This document shows, piece by piece, positions 51,236 to 61,366 of a DNA stretch of 64,000 bases. The stretch's first letter is position 1. Every line of letters starts with the position of its first letter. Source of the DNA: Phycisphaerae bacterium (GTDB lineage Bacteria > Planctomycetota > Phycisphaerae > UBA1845 > Fen-1342); assembly GCA_028279405.1 (NCBI GenBank), contig JANQNU010000036.1, forward strand, positions 124,001 through 188,000, given 5' to 3'. Both the position numbers and the translations under genes were made by a program. The notes beneath the pieces are model-generated. The model was not told where the DNA came from and ran no database searches. It worked only from the letters and a program-made list of their open reading frames with translations.

Positions 51236-53821
51236 ATGCTTCGACGTTATCTGGGCGCCATCGCGTGCGTTATCGGCGCCGCGCTACCCGTGCATGCGGG
51301 CATCGTTCTCGACCGGGCAACCGCCGTGGATGCAGTGATCGCCGAACTCGGGATCACGGATCCGATCGAACAAGCCGTTTGGTCATCGTATTCGGACCAC
51401 GGCTTCGGCGCGGGCTTCGAGGGCCTTTTCCCGGCTGGGACGACCATCCGGCCGGCCAAGGCTGACTCCGGCAACGAAGTCACCCTGGTTGCCCCTATGT
51501 ATGTGTTCATGGTGGACGACGATCCACGGGCAGCGTTCGAGCATGACGTCCGATTCGTCTACGTCGACGCGACCGCTGCGACGCCCAACGTCGTCGATGG
51601 CACGATCGTCGCTCAGGACCAGAGTTGGTGGCCGGTGGTCACGCTCCCGGGCGGGAAGACGGAAGAGGAGATCTACGGGCCCTATAACGGGACCAGCAAC
51701 GAGCCGGCCGGCGCGTCGAATCCGGACGGTTTCGTCTTCGGCCACCTCGAGCTCGGCGACGGCCTGCTGGCGCTGCCGGCATCCGTTGGACTCGGCGGCG
51801 GCGGGCCGGCGGCGCAGAATCCATGCGGCCTGATCATCACCGGGGTCGACCCCAACTCCAATCGCGCCAATGACAAGGCCTTTGACGGCAGTGCGGATGC
51901 CATGAAGCAGCAGCTTCGCAACGACGGCGTGCCCGCCAATCGGATCCAGGACAAGCGACACGCCAAGCAGTCGGATATCACCGCGGCAATCACGGCGTTG
52001 TGCAATCTCAACCCGCCATGCGACAAGATCTACGCCTACATCGGCGCCCATGGTTACGCCGCCCAGGGAACCACGGAGGGTGGCATCGAGCTGAACGATG
52101 GCAGCGGAAACATCGAGAACGTCCCCGAATCCAAGATCTGCGAATTGTTGAAGCCACTCGGCGACAAGAACGTCCCGGTCTGCATGTTCATCGAGAGCTG
52201 CCACGGCGGTGAGTTCGTGGACACGCTGCGTCCGAAATTCAAGCAGGGCATCATCATCACCGGCGCCGACGCCAACAACAAAACCTGGATGGACAACGTG
52301 ACTGGCGCTGGCCACATCGGTTTTTACATGTGGGCGTTTCTGCGCTGCCTGAACTCGACGGATCCAGCCGCCGACCTCGATGGTGACGGCAATGTCAACT
52401 GGGCAGAGGCCTTCAAGTGGGTTTGTGTCGGAGACAACGGCAAGGTTCCCTGGGGCGGGCGCCAGTGGGACGTGAAGACAAAGAACCCGGTTCTTTCGGG
52501 TCTACCGACCACTTATAAGAACTGGACCGCACCCGGCTCGGGGCGCAAGTACACCGAGTGCTTCTACGACACGGACAATGACGGTGCTTACGATCGCCAC
52601 GACTGGGGTGTGGACCTCGATTGTGACGGTAACCTCGATTACCTCTACCTCGAAGATGACAAGGACGAGGACGGCAAGCCCGAACGTAAGGTGTGCTTCT
52701 ACGACGATGATGACGACGGCGACTTCGATCGTCGCGTCGAGTTCTCGGACACCGACGACGACGGCACCTGGGACGGGATCGAGCTTTGTTTTAACAACAA
52801 CGGCAACTGGGAGCCGATCGCGTTCGCGCCGCGGCGCTCGGTCAACCGGATGTCGGTGCAGCCCAATGCCGGTCCGCGCGACGGCGGCGTCCCGGTCGAG
52901 ATCATCGGCAACGGCATCAACTGGAATCCGGACACGGAACTGTGCGTGATCCTTGGTTCGAACGTCGAGTTCTACAAGCCGCTCGGCCCCAATCAGCTCT
53001 TTGCGCAGACCCAGGGGTACTGGGAAGGTCCGCAGGACGTGATCATCATCGACTTCAACCCGGACAGCCCGTCTCACGGCTTCGACCAGCTGCAGAACGG
53101 CTACTTCTATCAGCCCGAGTTGCGCATCGACTTCGTCGATCCGGCGCATCTGCCTTGCGAGTTGGACTCGCTGCTGCATGTCTTCGGTCACCAGTTCAAC
53201 CCCAACACGCAGGTCTTCATCGAAGGCCAGCCGCTCCCGACCACGTTCATCACGCCTGGTGAACTGCACGTCGACGTTCCCGGCGGTCTCTTCTGCGATC
53301 AACTCGTCGGTGTTGAAGTGCTCAACCCGGATGGTTCGAACATGTTCGCACCGGAGTCGTTGCTGTTCGGTCCGCCGCTGGACCTGCTGCCGCCGCAGAT
53401 CCTGTGCCCGGATCCGCTGCAGCTGACCGCCGGTCCTACCGGTTGGGTTCCCTTGCCGCCGTTCTATACGGCTGATGGCCAGGACCTGTCCGGACCGGTC
53501 CTAATCACGCGCAACACGCTTGGCGCTCTATCTGTCGGTCAAACGCAGATTGAGTTCGAGGCCCGCGATGCGTCCGGCAACACGACGACGTGCACGTCGA
53601 TCGTTCGCGTCCAGCCCGGCGGTGGCTTGCTCGGCGACATGAACTGCGACGGCGTCGTCAGCGTGAGCGACATCAACGCGTTCGTTCTGGCGTTGACCGA
53701 TCCGGCGGCGTACCAGGCGCAGTTCCCGGATTGCGACATCCAGAACGGTGACATGAACGGTGACGGTGTTGTTTCCGTCGGCGACATCAACGGCTTCGTC
53801 TCGGCCGTGACCGGCGGCTAA
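51236..53821 (+). CDS. Secreted caspase-like cysteine peptidase with EF-like, IPT/TIG, HYR and dockerin-like domains (copy 1)
   Basis: 861-aa exported protein, ATG 51236 with a near-perfect AAAGGAGGT 5 bases upstream. Sec leader MLRRYLGAIACVIGAALPVHA. About residues 22-190 look like a propeptide. Residues ~200-380 have a caspase/legumain-type (clan CD) fold with His272 in YIGAHGYAAQ and Cys322 in FIESCHGGEF, an intact dyad. Residues ~445-520 are Asp-rich calcium loops (DTDNDGAYD, DDDDDGDFDRR). Two IPT/TIG-like domains and an HYR-like domain follow, then a dockerin-like tail ([30 protein letters not shown]). The neighbour at 54250 is a close paralogue. Substrate and trigger are unknown; calcium activation is a guess. 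Confidence 0.83.
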   Translation: MLRRYLGAIACVIGAALPVHAGIVLDRATAVDAVIAELGITDPIEQAVWSSYSDHGFGAGFEGLFPAGTTIRPAKADSGNEVTLVAPMYVFMVDDDPRAAFEHDVRFVYVDATAATPNVVDGTIVAQDQSWWPVVTLPGGKTEEEIYGPYNGTSNEPAGASNPDGFVFGHLELGDGLLALPASVGLGGGGPAAQNPCGLIITGVDPNSNRANDKAFDGSADAMKQQLRNDGVPANRIQDKRHAKQSDITAAITALCNLNPPCDKIYAYIGAHGYAAQGTTEGGIELNDGSGNIENVPESKICELLKPLGDKNVPVCMFIESCHGGEFVDTLRPKFKQGIIITGADANNKTWMDNVTGAGHIGFYMWAFLRCLNSTDPAADLDGDGNVNWAEAFKWVCVGDNGKVPWGGRQWDVKTKNPVLSGLPTTYKNWTAPGSGRKYTECFYDTDNDGAYDRHDWGVDLDCDGNLDYLYLEDDKDEDGKPERKVCFYDDDDDGDFDRRVEFSDTDDDGTWDGIELCFNNNGNWEPIAFAPRRSVNRMSVQPNAGPRDGGVPVEIIGNGINWNPDTELCVILGSNVEFYKPLGPNQLFAQTQGYWEGPQDVIIIDFNPDSPSHGFDQLQNGYFYQPELRIDFVDPAHLPCELDSLLHVFGHQFNPNTQVFIEGQPLPTTFITPGELHVDVPGGLFCDQLVGVEVLNPDGSNMFAPESLLFGPPLDLLPPQILCPDPLQLTAGPTGWVPLPPFYTADGQDLSGPVLITRNTLGALSVGQTQIEFEARDASGNTTTCTSIVRVQPGGGLLGDMNCDGVVSVSDINAFVLALTDPAAYQAQFPDCDIQNGDMNGDGVVSVGDINGFVSAVTGG

Positions 53822-53862
53822 CAAGCCGTCTGGTGGTTGACTGACAATTCTGCCCTCCAAAC

Positions 53863-53900
53863 CAGTGGCACAGGCCTAGCGCCTGTGTCGCTGTTTTTTT
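53863..53900 (+). terminator. Rho-independent terminator after the first caspase-like gene
   Basis: A 13-bp stem (53863-53875 with 53881-53893, two G-T pairs) with a 5-base loop is followed by seven Ts. Its core is the GGCACAGGC member of the dispersed GGCA...TGCC palindrome family. Confidence 0.85.
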
Positions 53901-53980
53901 CGACACGCGCTCCGGCGCGCTCACTCAACCGGTCGCAATATCCACCAACCCAGAGTGGGGCGGGTGTTTCACCCGCCGTT

Positions 53981-54056
53981 GACCGCTCGCTCGTGCTCGC
54001 GGCTCGCACTGGCGCCCGCTAGCCTCGCAACGAGCCCCGAGCGCAAGCGAGGGGGC
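53981..54056. repeat. GC-rich imperfect inverted repeat
   Basis: Left arm 53981-54006 (opening GACCGCTCGCTCGTGCTCGC) and right arm 54031-54056 with several mismatches, spacer 24 bases. Same element as 48832-48907, which is almost perfect; the spacer length is identical. Confidence 0.65.
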
Positions 54057-54130
54057 AGCAACGGCGGGCGAACGCCGCCAGCCACCGTAGCGCCGTTTTG
54101 CCGCGGAGAGCATCCTCCCCGGCGACAAAA

Positions 54131-54249
54131 AATCTTTGCCTCTCCGTGATCGCTTTTGAACCAGCCGGCGTAACTATGCGGACGACTTCCAGGGTGAACG
54201 AACGAGTGTCTTTAACGTGTCTCTCAATCTCACCCATAGGAGGTGTCCA
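54131..54249 (+). promoter_or_regulatory. Conserved 5' leader of the second caspase-like gene
   Basis: Shares with 51130-51235 the blocks AATCTTTGCC (54131-54140), ACCAGCC, CGACTTCC and GGGTGA (54192-54197) / TCACCC (54230-54235), followed by AGGAGGT (54238-54244). The hairpin loop is 32 bases here and 21 in copy 1, while the arms are unchanged. Confidence 0.6.
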
Positions 54250-56841
54250 ATGCTTCGACGTTTCTTGGGCTCGATCGCATGCGTCATGGGGGCGGCACTG
54301 CCCGCCTACGCCGGCGTAGTGCTAGATCGCGCGACGGCGGTCGATGCGGTGATCAACGAACTCGGGATTACGGATCCAATCGAACAGGCGGTCTGGTCCT
54401 CATACGCGGATCATGGCTTCGGGCCCGGCTTCGAGGGCCTGTATCCAGCGGATACAACCGTACGACCAGCCAAGGCCGATTCGGGTAACGAGGTCACTTT
54501 GATCGCGCCGATGTACGTGTTCATGGTCGACGACGAGCCGCGGGCGCTGTTCGAGCACGACGTCCGGTTCGTCTACGTCGATGCCACAGCCGCGACGCCC
54601 AATCTCGTTGACGGGACGATCATCGTACAAGACCAGAGCTGGTGGCCGGTGGTCACGCCTCCGGGTGGACCGGAAGAAGAGATCTTCGGTCCGCTCAACG
54701 GTAGCAGCGATGAGCCGGCGGGAGCGGACAACCCGGACGGGTTCGTCTTCGGGCACCTTGAACTGGGCGACGGTCAACTCGAGCTTCTCGCATCCGCAGG
54801 GCTCGGCGCCGGCGGAGCGGCTCCGCAAAACCCCTGCGGCATGATCATCACCGGCGTTCCGACGAATCCCGCCCGTGCCGCTGACAAAGGATTGAACGGG
54901 AGCGCTGACGCATTCAAGCAGCAGCTTCGCAATGACGGCGTGCCGGCGAACCGTATTCAGGAGAAACGCCACGCTACGCAGGCGGACATCACTGCCGCGA
55001 TCACGGCGCTGTGTAACCTCGATCCACCGTGTGACAAGATCTTCGCCTACATCGGCGCCCACGGCTACGCTGCGCAAGGCACGACTGAAGGTGGAATCGA
55101 GCTGAACGATGGCAGCGGTGGCATCGAAAACACCTCCGAGTCGAAGCTCTGTGAACTGCTCAAACCACTCGGCAACAAGAACGTTCCAGTCTGCATGTTC
55201 ATCGAGAGTTGCCACGGCGGCCAATTGACCGACACGCTGCGCCCGAAATTCAAAGGAGGCGTCATCATTACCGTCGCTGACGCCAACAACAAAGGTTGGG
55301 CGGACAACGTGACCGGTTCCGGATTCATCGGATTCTACATGTGGGCATTTCTGCGCTGCCTGAACTCGACCGACCCGGCTGCCGACCTCGACGGCAACGG
55401 CGATGTCGACTGGGCCGAAGCCTTCAAATGGGTCTGTGTCGGGGACAACGGCAAGGTGCCGTGGGGCGGACGCCAGTGGGACGTCAAAACCAAGAATCCC
55501 GACCTCGCCGGTCTACCGACCACCTACAAGAGCTGGACGGGGCCGGTTAGCGGTCGCAAATATACCGAGTGTTTCTACGACACGGACAGTGACGGTGCCT
55601 ACGATCGGCACGACTGGGGCGCGGATATCGATTGCGACGGCAACCTCGATTTCCTCTACCTCGAAGATGATAAGGACGAGGACGGCAAGCCAGAGCGCAA
55701 GGTGTGTTTCTACGACGACGACGATGACGGCGACTTCGATCGGCGCGTCGAATTCACTGACGGCAACGATGACGGTATCTGGGACAACATCGAGATCTCG
55801 CGCAACCAGAACGGCGAATGGATCGCGTTCGTGTCGGCGCCGCGGCGCTCGGTGAATCAGATGGCCGTGTTCCCGCCCAACGGTCCGCGCGACGGCGGCG
55901 TGGCGGTCGAGATCACTGGGAAGTCGATCAACTGGAACCCCTCGAGCGAACTGTGCGTGATCATCGGTTCGACCGTCGAGTTCTACGAGCAGTTCGGCCC
56001 GAACGTGCTGTTCGCGATGCCGCAAGGTTATTGGGAAGGTCAGCAGGATGTTGTCGTCATCAGCATCGGAGCTGGTCCGGACGCCGGTATCGGGTTCTTC
56101 GACGTTCTGCAGGCCGGGTACACGTATGAGCCCGCACTACGGGTCACCGAGGTCGACCCGGCGCACCTGCCTTGCCTGACAAAGGACGACCAGGTGCGAG
56201 TTCTCGGATCGCTCTTCACCGTCTCGACCGAAGTCCTGTTCAATGGGCTTCCGATGTCGAGCACCTTTCTCTCGAGCGAAGAGCTGCTGGTCGATGTTCC
56301 GGCCGGTATGTTCTGCGACGAGGTCGTTAGCGTCGAGGTGCGCAATCCGGACGGGGCAAACATGCTTGCCCCCGACGCGCTGATCTTCGACGGGCCGCTC
56401 GACCTGCAGCCGCCGACGATCGTCTGCCCCGATCCGCTCACCCTGGTTGCGGGCCCGAACGGCTGGGTTCCGCTGCCGCCGTTCCATACCGCTGACGGCC
56501 AGGATGATCTTGGGCCGGCGTTGATCACGCGAAACACGCTTGGAGCGCTCGCGGTCGGTGAGACCGAGATCCACTTCGAGGCGCGCGACGCGTCCGGGAA
56601 CACGACGCAGTGCTCGGCGCCGGTCAACGTCCAGCCCGGCGGCGGCTTGCTCGGCGACATGAATTGCGACGGCGTCGTCAGTGTGAGCGACATCAACGCG
56701 TTCGTTCTGGCACTGACTGACCCGGCGGCGTACCAGGCGCAGTTCCCAGATTGCGACATCCAGAACGGTGACATGAACGGCGACGGCACCGTTTCCGTCG
56801 GCGATATCAATGGCTTCGTCGCGGCGGTGACCGGAGGCTGA
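54250..56841 (+). CDS. Secreted caspase-like cysteine peptidase, tandem paralogue (copy 2)
   Basis: 863-aa exported protein with the same domain order as the 51236 gene and most residues shared. Sec leader MLRRFLGSIACVMGAALPAYA; AGGAGGT 5 bases upstream of ATG 54250. His271 in YIGAHGYAAQ and Cys321 in FIESCHGGQL are intact. Asp-rich calcium loops (DTDSDGAYD, DDDDDGDFDRR), IPT/TIG-like and HYR-like domains and the dockerin-like tail ([15 protein letters not shown]) follow. Differences gather in the IPT/TIG part and in the loops after the catalytic Cys (GQLTDTL against GEFVDTL), which suggests changed binding rather than lost activity. An inverted repeat follows, but its T-tract is broken. Confidence 0.83.
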   Translation: MLRRFLGSIACVMGAALPAYAGVVLDRATAVDAVINELGITDPIEQAVWSSYADHGFGPGFEGLYPADTTVRPAKADSGNEVTLIAPMYVFMVDDEPRALFEHDVRFVYVDATAATPNLVDGTIIVQDQSWWPVVTPPGGPEEEIFGPLNGSSDEPAGADNPDGFVFGHLELGDGQLELLASAGLGAGGAAPQNPCGMIITGVPTNPARAADKGLNGSADAFKQQLRNDGVPANRIQEKRHATQADITAAITALCNLDPPCDKIFAYIGAHGYAAQGTTEGGIELNDGSGGIENTSESKLCELLKPLGNKNVPVCMFIESCHGGQLTDTLRPKFKGGVIITVADANNKGWADNVTGSGFIGFYMWAFLRCLNSTDPAADLDGNGDVDWAEAFKWVCVGDNGKVPWGGRQWDVKTKNPDLAGLPTTYKSWTGPVSGRKYTECFYDTDSDGAYDRHDWGADIDCDGNLDFLYLEDDKDEDGKPERKVCFYDDDDDGDFDRRVEFTDGNDDGIWDNIEISRNQNGEWIAFVSAPRRSVNQMAVFPPNGPRDGGVAVEITGKSINWNPSSELCVIIGSTVEFYEQFGPNVLFAMPQGYWEGQQDVVVISIGAGPDAGIGFFDVLQAGYTYEPALRVTEVDPAHLPCLTKDDQVRVLGSLFTVSTEVLFNGLPMSSTFLSSEELLVDVPAGMFCDEVVSVEVRNPDGANMLAPDALIFDGPLDLQPPTIVCPDPLTLVAGPNGWVPLPPFHTADGQDDLGPALITRNTLGALAVGETEIHFEARDASGNTTQCSAPVNVQPGGGLLGDMNCDGVVSVSDINAFVLALTDPAAYQAQFPDCDIQNGDMNGDGTVSVGDINGFVAAVTGG

Positions 56842-56880
56842 CAAGCCGCGTGTCGCTGATTGGCAATCCGATCTCCAACC

Positions 56881-56911
56881 CAGTGGCACAGGCCCAGCGC
56901 CTGTGCCGCTG
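56881..56911. repeat. Intergenic palindrome after the second caspase-like gene
   Basis: CAGTGGCACAGGC and GCCTGTGCCGCTG pair around a CCAGC loop. It occupies the same place as the terminator of copy 1, but the run after it is TTGCTAT, so termination may be weak. Confidence 0.65.
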
Positions 56912-56931
56912 TTGCTATGCGGGCAGTCGGT

Positions 56932-58458
<1,527 letters not shown>

Positions 58459-58613
58459 TGGATTTTCCAGTGGACGATGTTACGTCAACCTATACGCTAC
58501 TGGACCTGCATGGGTCGTCAACCACCGTTTTGCGGTGCGGTCCGAATCTTGTGGCGGATCATCCGAACCGGTTCGATTCGCGAGCGTATGGACTTTGAGA
58601 CGGTAGGGAATGA

Positions 58614-59213
58614 TTGAAGACGGACGAGCAACTACTGTCGGACCATCTCGATGGCGTGTCGGGCGCCCTGGACGAACTTGTCCGTCGTTACGTGAGCGAT
58701 CTTTATCGGTTCGTGGCACGGTTTGTGGGCAACCAGCAGGCCGGCGAGGACATCGTGCAGGATACGTTTCTCCAGGTGCATCAGTCAGCAGGGTCCTTCG
58801 ATCCGACGCGTCGTTTCAAGCCGTGGTTGTACACGATCGCCGCGAACAAGGCTCGGGACCATCTGCGGGCGCGGGTTCGACGGCCGGAGCAGACGCTGGA
58901 ATCCGCCAAGGATCCCGAAGGAGTGGCTTGGCGTGACACGTTGCCGGCCGAAAGTGTCGATGCCAGCGAGGCACTCAGCGAAGAAGAGCGCGCTGCTCGG
59001 GTTCGCAGTCTGATCGAGCGACTCCCGGAGCACCTGCGTGAGATATTGTTACTAGGGTACTATCAGCAACTCCCGTACGCGGACATCGCCGAGGTGCTGA
59101 GCATCCCGCTGGGGACGGTCAAGAGCCGGCTTCACGCGGCAGTGCAGCAATTCTCGCGGCTCTGGGCGGCGCACGGGATTCCGGTTTCAGAGGACCAGGA
59201 CGGATCGTCATGA
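58614..59213 (+). CDS. ECF RNA polymerase sigma factor
   Basis: 199-aa ECF sigma. TTG 58614 is the start, with AGGGA 5 bases upstream. Region 2 covers about residues 22-92 (YRFVARFVGNQQAGEDIVQDTF, then RFKPWLYTIAANKARDHLR); region 4 covers about 130-182 (LPEHLREILLLGYYQQLPYADIA, LSIPLGTVKSRLHAA). It overlaps the next gene by four bases (ATGA), a typical sigma/anti-sigma arrangement. Confidence 0.93.
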   Translation: MKTDEQLLSDHLDGVSGALDELVRRYVSDLYRFVARFVGNQQAGEDIVQDTFLQVHQSAGSFDPTRRFKPWLYTIAANKARDHLRARVRRPEQTLESAKDPEGVAWRDTLPAESVDASEALSEEERAARVRSLIERLPEHLREILLLGYYQQLPYADIAEVLSIPLGTVKSRLHAAVQQFSRLWAAHGIPVSEDQDGSS

Positions 59214-60223
59214 ATGAGGCGTTCGATCCAACGCTATTGGAACTCCACCTCGGCCATTTGTCCGAGGAGGAGCAGGCTCAGTTGCTAGCGCGGATCCGCG
59301 ACGACGCTGACCTGGCTCGTCAGAACGAAGCGGTCCAGGCGCTGTTCGAGCGACTGAAGCTCGTCCGCGACGAGCCCTCGGTCCCTGCAGACCTCGCCGA
59401 GCGGGTGGTCGCGCACGTGCATGCCAATGCAGATGCACTGCGCGTCGTGCGCCCGGCGGACAGCTTGACGCGCACGATCGAACGCGAGCAGCGGCTACGG
59501 CTCTATCACGGGAGCTTGCGGGACATTCTGGCGATTGCGGCGGTGATCGTGCTGATGGTCGGCCTGGGTGTGCCGAGCGTGCTCCACGTACGCAGCCGAA
59601 ATCAGCGTATCGGCTGCTCGCAGAACCTGGCCCAGTTGGGACAGAGCATGCAGCGCTACGCGGCGTCGCATGCGTCCAACCTGCCGTTCGCTGGTTGGGA
59701 GCCGACCATGCGCTGGAAGCCGACGGCGGATGGACGCGCGACCCTGGCGCACAACCGCCGACACATGTATCCCCTCTTGCAGGGAGCGTTCGTGCAAAAC
59801 CCGCGGATCTTCATTTGCCCGTCGCGCTGGGACGTGCCGATGGCCGCGAACGACGTGAGTCGGCACCAGACGTTTCCGGAATCGCGTAACGTAAGCTATG
59901 CCTACTACAACATGGCCGGTGTGCGACCGACGCTCGAGGACGATCCGACGCTGCCGATTCTCTCAGACGATAACCCGCTCTTCGAGGACGGCACCCCGCT
60001 GATCGAGTTCCGTCGGCGAACGTCCAGCGATCCGACGCAGATCAACTCCGGGGCCCACCGGGCCGCGGGTCAGAACGTGCTTTCACTCGATGGCGGCGTT
60101 CGTTGGCGCGTCACCCCCCTGGTTGGCATTGAGCAGGACAACATCTGGACCCTCGAGGGCGTGTCCAGCTACACGGGCGCCGAAGGCCCGCAGTCCACCA
60201 CCGATGCACATCTGATCAAGTAA
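59210..60223 (+). CDS. Putative anti-sigma factor fused to a pseudopilin-like periplasmic domain
   Basis: 337-aa single-pass membrane protein. The ATG overlaps the sigma stop. Residues ~1-95 are a helical cytoplasmic part in the position of an anti-sigma domain; no HxxxCxxC zinc motif is present. One helix (about 104-125, ILAIAAVIVLMVGLGVPSVL) crosses the membrane. The remaining ~210 residues look like the soluble part of planctomycete prepilin-like proteins: CSQNLAQLGQSMQRYAASH after the helix, then FICPS, and near the end GGVRWRV. This suggests that a sigma regulator borrowed a pseudopilin-type sensor domain. Anti-sigma activity is inferred from gene order only. Confidence 0.72.
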   Translation: MNEAFDPTLLELHLGHLSEEEQAQLLARIRDDADLARQNEAVQALFERLKLVRDEPSVPADLAERVVAHVHANADALRVVRPADSLTRTIEREQRLRLYHGSLRDILAIAAVIVLMVGLGVPSVLHVRSRNQRIGCSQNLAQLGQSMQRYAASHASNLPFAGWEPTMRWKPTADGRATLAHNRRHMYPLLQGAFVQNPRIFICPSRWDVPMAANDVSRHQTFPESRNVSYAYYNMAGVRPTLEDDPTLPILSDDNPLFEDGTPLIEFRRRTSSDPTQINSGAHRAAGQNVLSLDGGVRWRVTPLVGIEQDNIWTLEGVSSYTGAEGPQSTTDAHLIK

Positions 60224-60344
60224 CGCGCACCCATTCAGCGGTGCGCCGAAGATTGACACTAAACAGTTGTATTGCGGCGGAGCACGCTACCGACCCGATC
60301 CGGTCAGCCGCGCAGCAGTACCCGCCTGAACAGGAGGGGTGGGG

Positions 60345-60479
60345 CTATGCGACGTTGACGCGGCGGCCGAGTCGGCGCTTGCGGTTGATGAGCTTGCGAC
60401 CCTTGGAGGTTCGCATGCGCGCGCGAAAACCGCACTTACGCTTCCGTTTGATCTTGCTGATGCGATGTGGGTAGTGCAT
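60345..60479 (-). CDS. rpmH: 50S ribosomal protein L34
   Basis: 44-aa ribosomal protein (MHYPHRISKIKRKRKCGFRA, then a Lys/Arg-rich end), ATG 60479 with GAGGAA upstream. The sequence fits L34 except for a slightly unusual N-terminus. Its usual downstream partner rnpA is not present: the next base pairs hold only a short gap and the end of the pseudopilin-like gene on the other strand. A well-formed promoter lies at 60550-60578. Confidence 0.93.
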   Translation of the reverse strand: MHYPHRISKIKRKRKCGFRARMRTSKGRKLINRKRRLGRRVNVA

Positions 60480-60549
60480 GGTCGATTGTTCCTCGGCCGA
60501 ATCAAAACGCCGGTCCGAATACCTGCCGGACCTTGATTTCGAGCCCGGC

Positions 60550-60578
60550 AGTATGGCCCCTCTGGCCCGAATTGTCAA
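60550..60578 (-). promoter_or_regulatory. Sigma-70 promoter of rpmH
   Basis: On the minus strand a consensus TTGACA (60573-60578) and CATACT (60550-60555) are separated by 17 bases. The transcript would start near 60543, leaving a leader of about 65 bases before ATG 60479. Confidence 0.75.
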
Positions 60579-60676
60579 ACCCCATCCAGGGTTGGGCAGC
60601 CGGCAAGGTTACCGGACGAGGCGGAAGACGCTCCTGGCGGTTCCGCTGGGGGAGTCGAATTGGTTATAGTTGGGTC

Positions 60677-61267
60677 ATGTTCGCGCAAACGACCACCCAT
60701 GCCACGTTACTTGCCCGGATCGCAAAAGGCGACGATGTCGCGGCATGGCGCGAATTCCACGACCGCTATCGCGACCTGATTCACGGATTCGCCAGGCGGC
60801 GCGGGTTGCAACCCTCGGATTGCGAAGATGTTACGCAGGAAGTGCTGCTGTCGCTTTCGAAGGCGCTGCCGGGGTTTGCGTATGATCCCGCAAAGGGCAA
60901 GTTTCGTTCGTACTTGAAGACGATCGTCCTAAGGACGATTTTTCGCAGAAGATGTCAGAAGGCGGGGGAGCAGGGGCTAACACCTATTGAAGAGGCGGAT
61001 CGCGCCGCTGAGCGCGACACGGAGAGCGACTCGATCTGGGAGCTGGAGTGGCGGCAATACCACATGCGCCAGGCTTTGCGGGCGGCGCGCGCCGAATTCA
61101 ACGATACGGATCTGGCGGCGTTTCAAGCGTATGCGGTCGAGTCCCAGGACGTTCAGACCGTGGCGCAAACGCTCGGGCTGAGTACCGATCAGGTCTATCA
61201 GGCCAAGTCGCGAATCCTCAAGCGGTTGAGTTCGATCATCGCGCAACAGGTCGCTGAGGAAGGCTAG
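60677..61267 (+). CDS. ECF-like RNA polymerase sigma factor (kinase-linked)
   Basis: 196-aa sigma factor. ATG 60677 (MFAQTTTHATLLARIAKGDD) has no clear ribosome binding site, but TATAGT lies 6 bases upstream (60665-60670), so the message may be leaderless. Region 2 covers about residues 25-93 (WREFHDRYRDLIHGFARRRG, DVTQEVLLSLSK); region 4 lies near 145-190 (VQTVAQTLGLSTDQVYQAKSR). The Ser/Thr kinase gene begins about 100 bases later, the same pairing as at 45.3 kb but in separate, non-overlapping frames. Confidence 0.87.
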   Translation: MFAQTTTHATLLARIAKGDDVAAWREFHDRYRDLIHGFARRRGLQPSDCEDVTQEVLLSLSKALPGFAYDPAKGKFRSYLKTIVLRTIFRRRCQKAGEQGLTPIEEADRAAERDTESDSIWELEWRQYHMRQALRAARAEFNDTDLAAFQAYAVESQDVQTVAQTLGLSTDQVYQAKSRILKRLSSIIAQQVAEEG

Positions 61268-61366
61268 CCGCAGCCCGTCGGAGGCTCGACTCCGCGTCCG
61301 GCTGCGCGGGGCCGGTGGTCCGGCAAGTCGCCGGCCGTAGCCGTTCGAACGACGATGGAGGTCGCG

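Larger units (their letters stand above)
53822..54249. other. Intergenic region between the tandem caspase-like genes
   Basis: 428 bases holding, in order, the terminator, a GC-rich imperfect inverted repeat (53981-54056) and the conserved leader of the second gene. No coding sequence is seen. Confidence 0.6.

Noticed and set aside
58560-58590. tRNA-like GGTTCGATTC stretch
   Set aside because: No T-stem, anticodon stem or acceptor stem can be formed around it.
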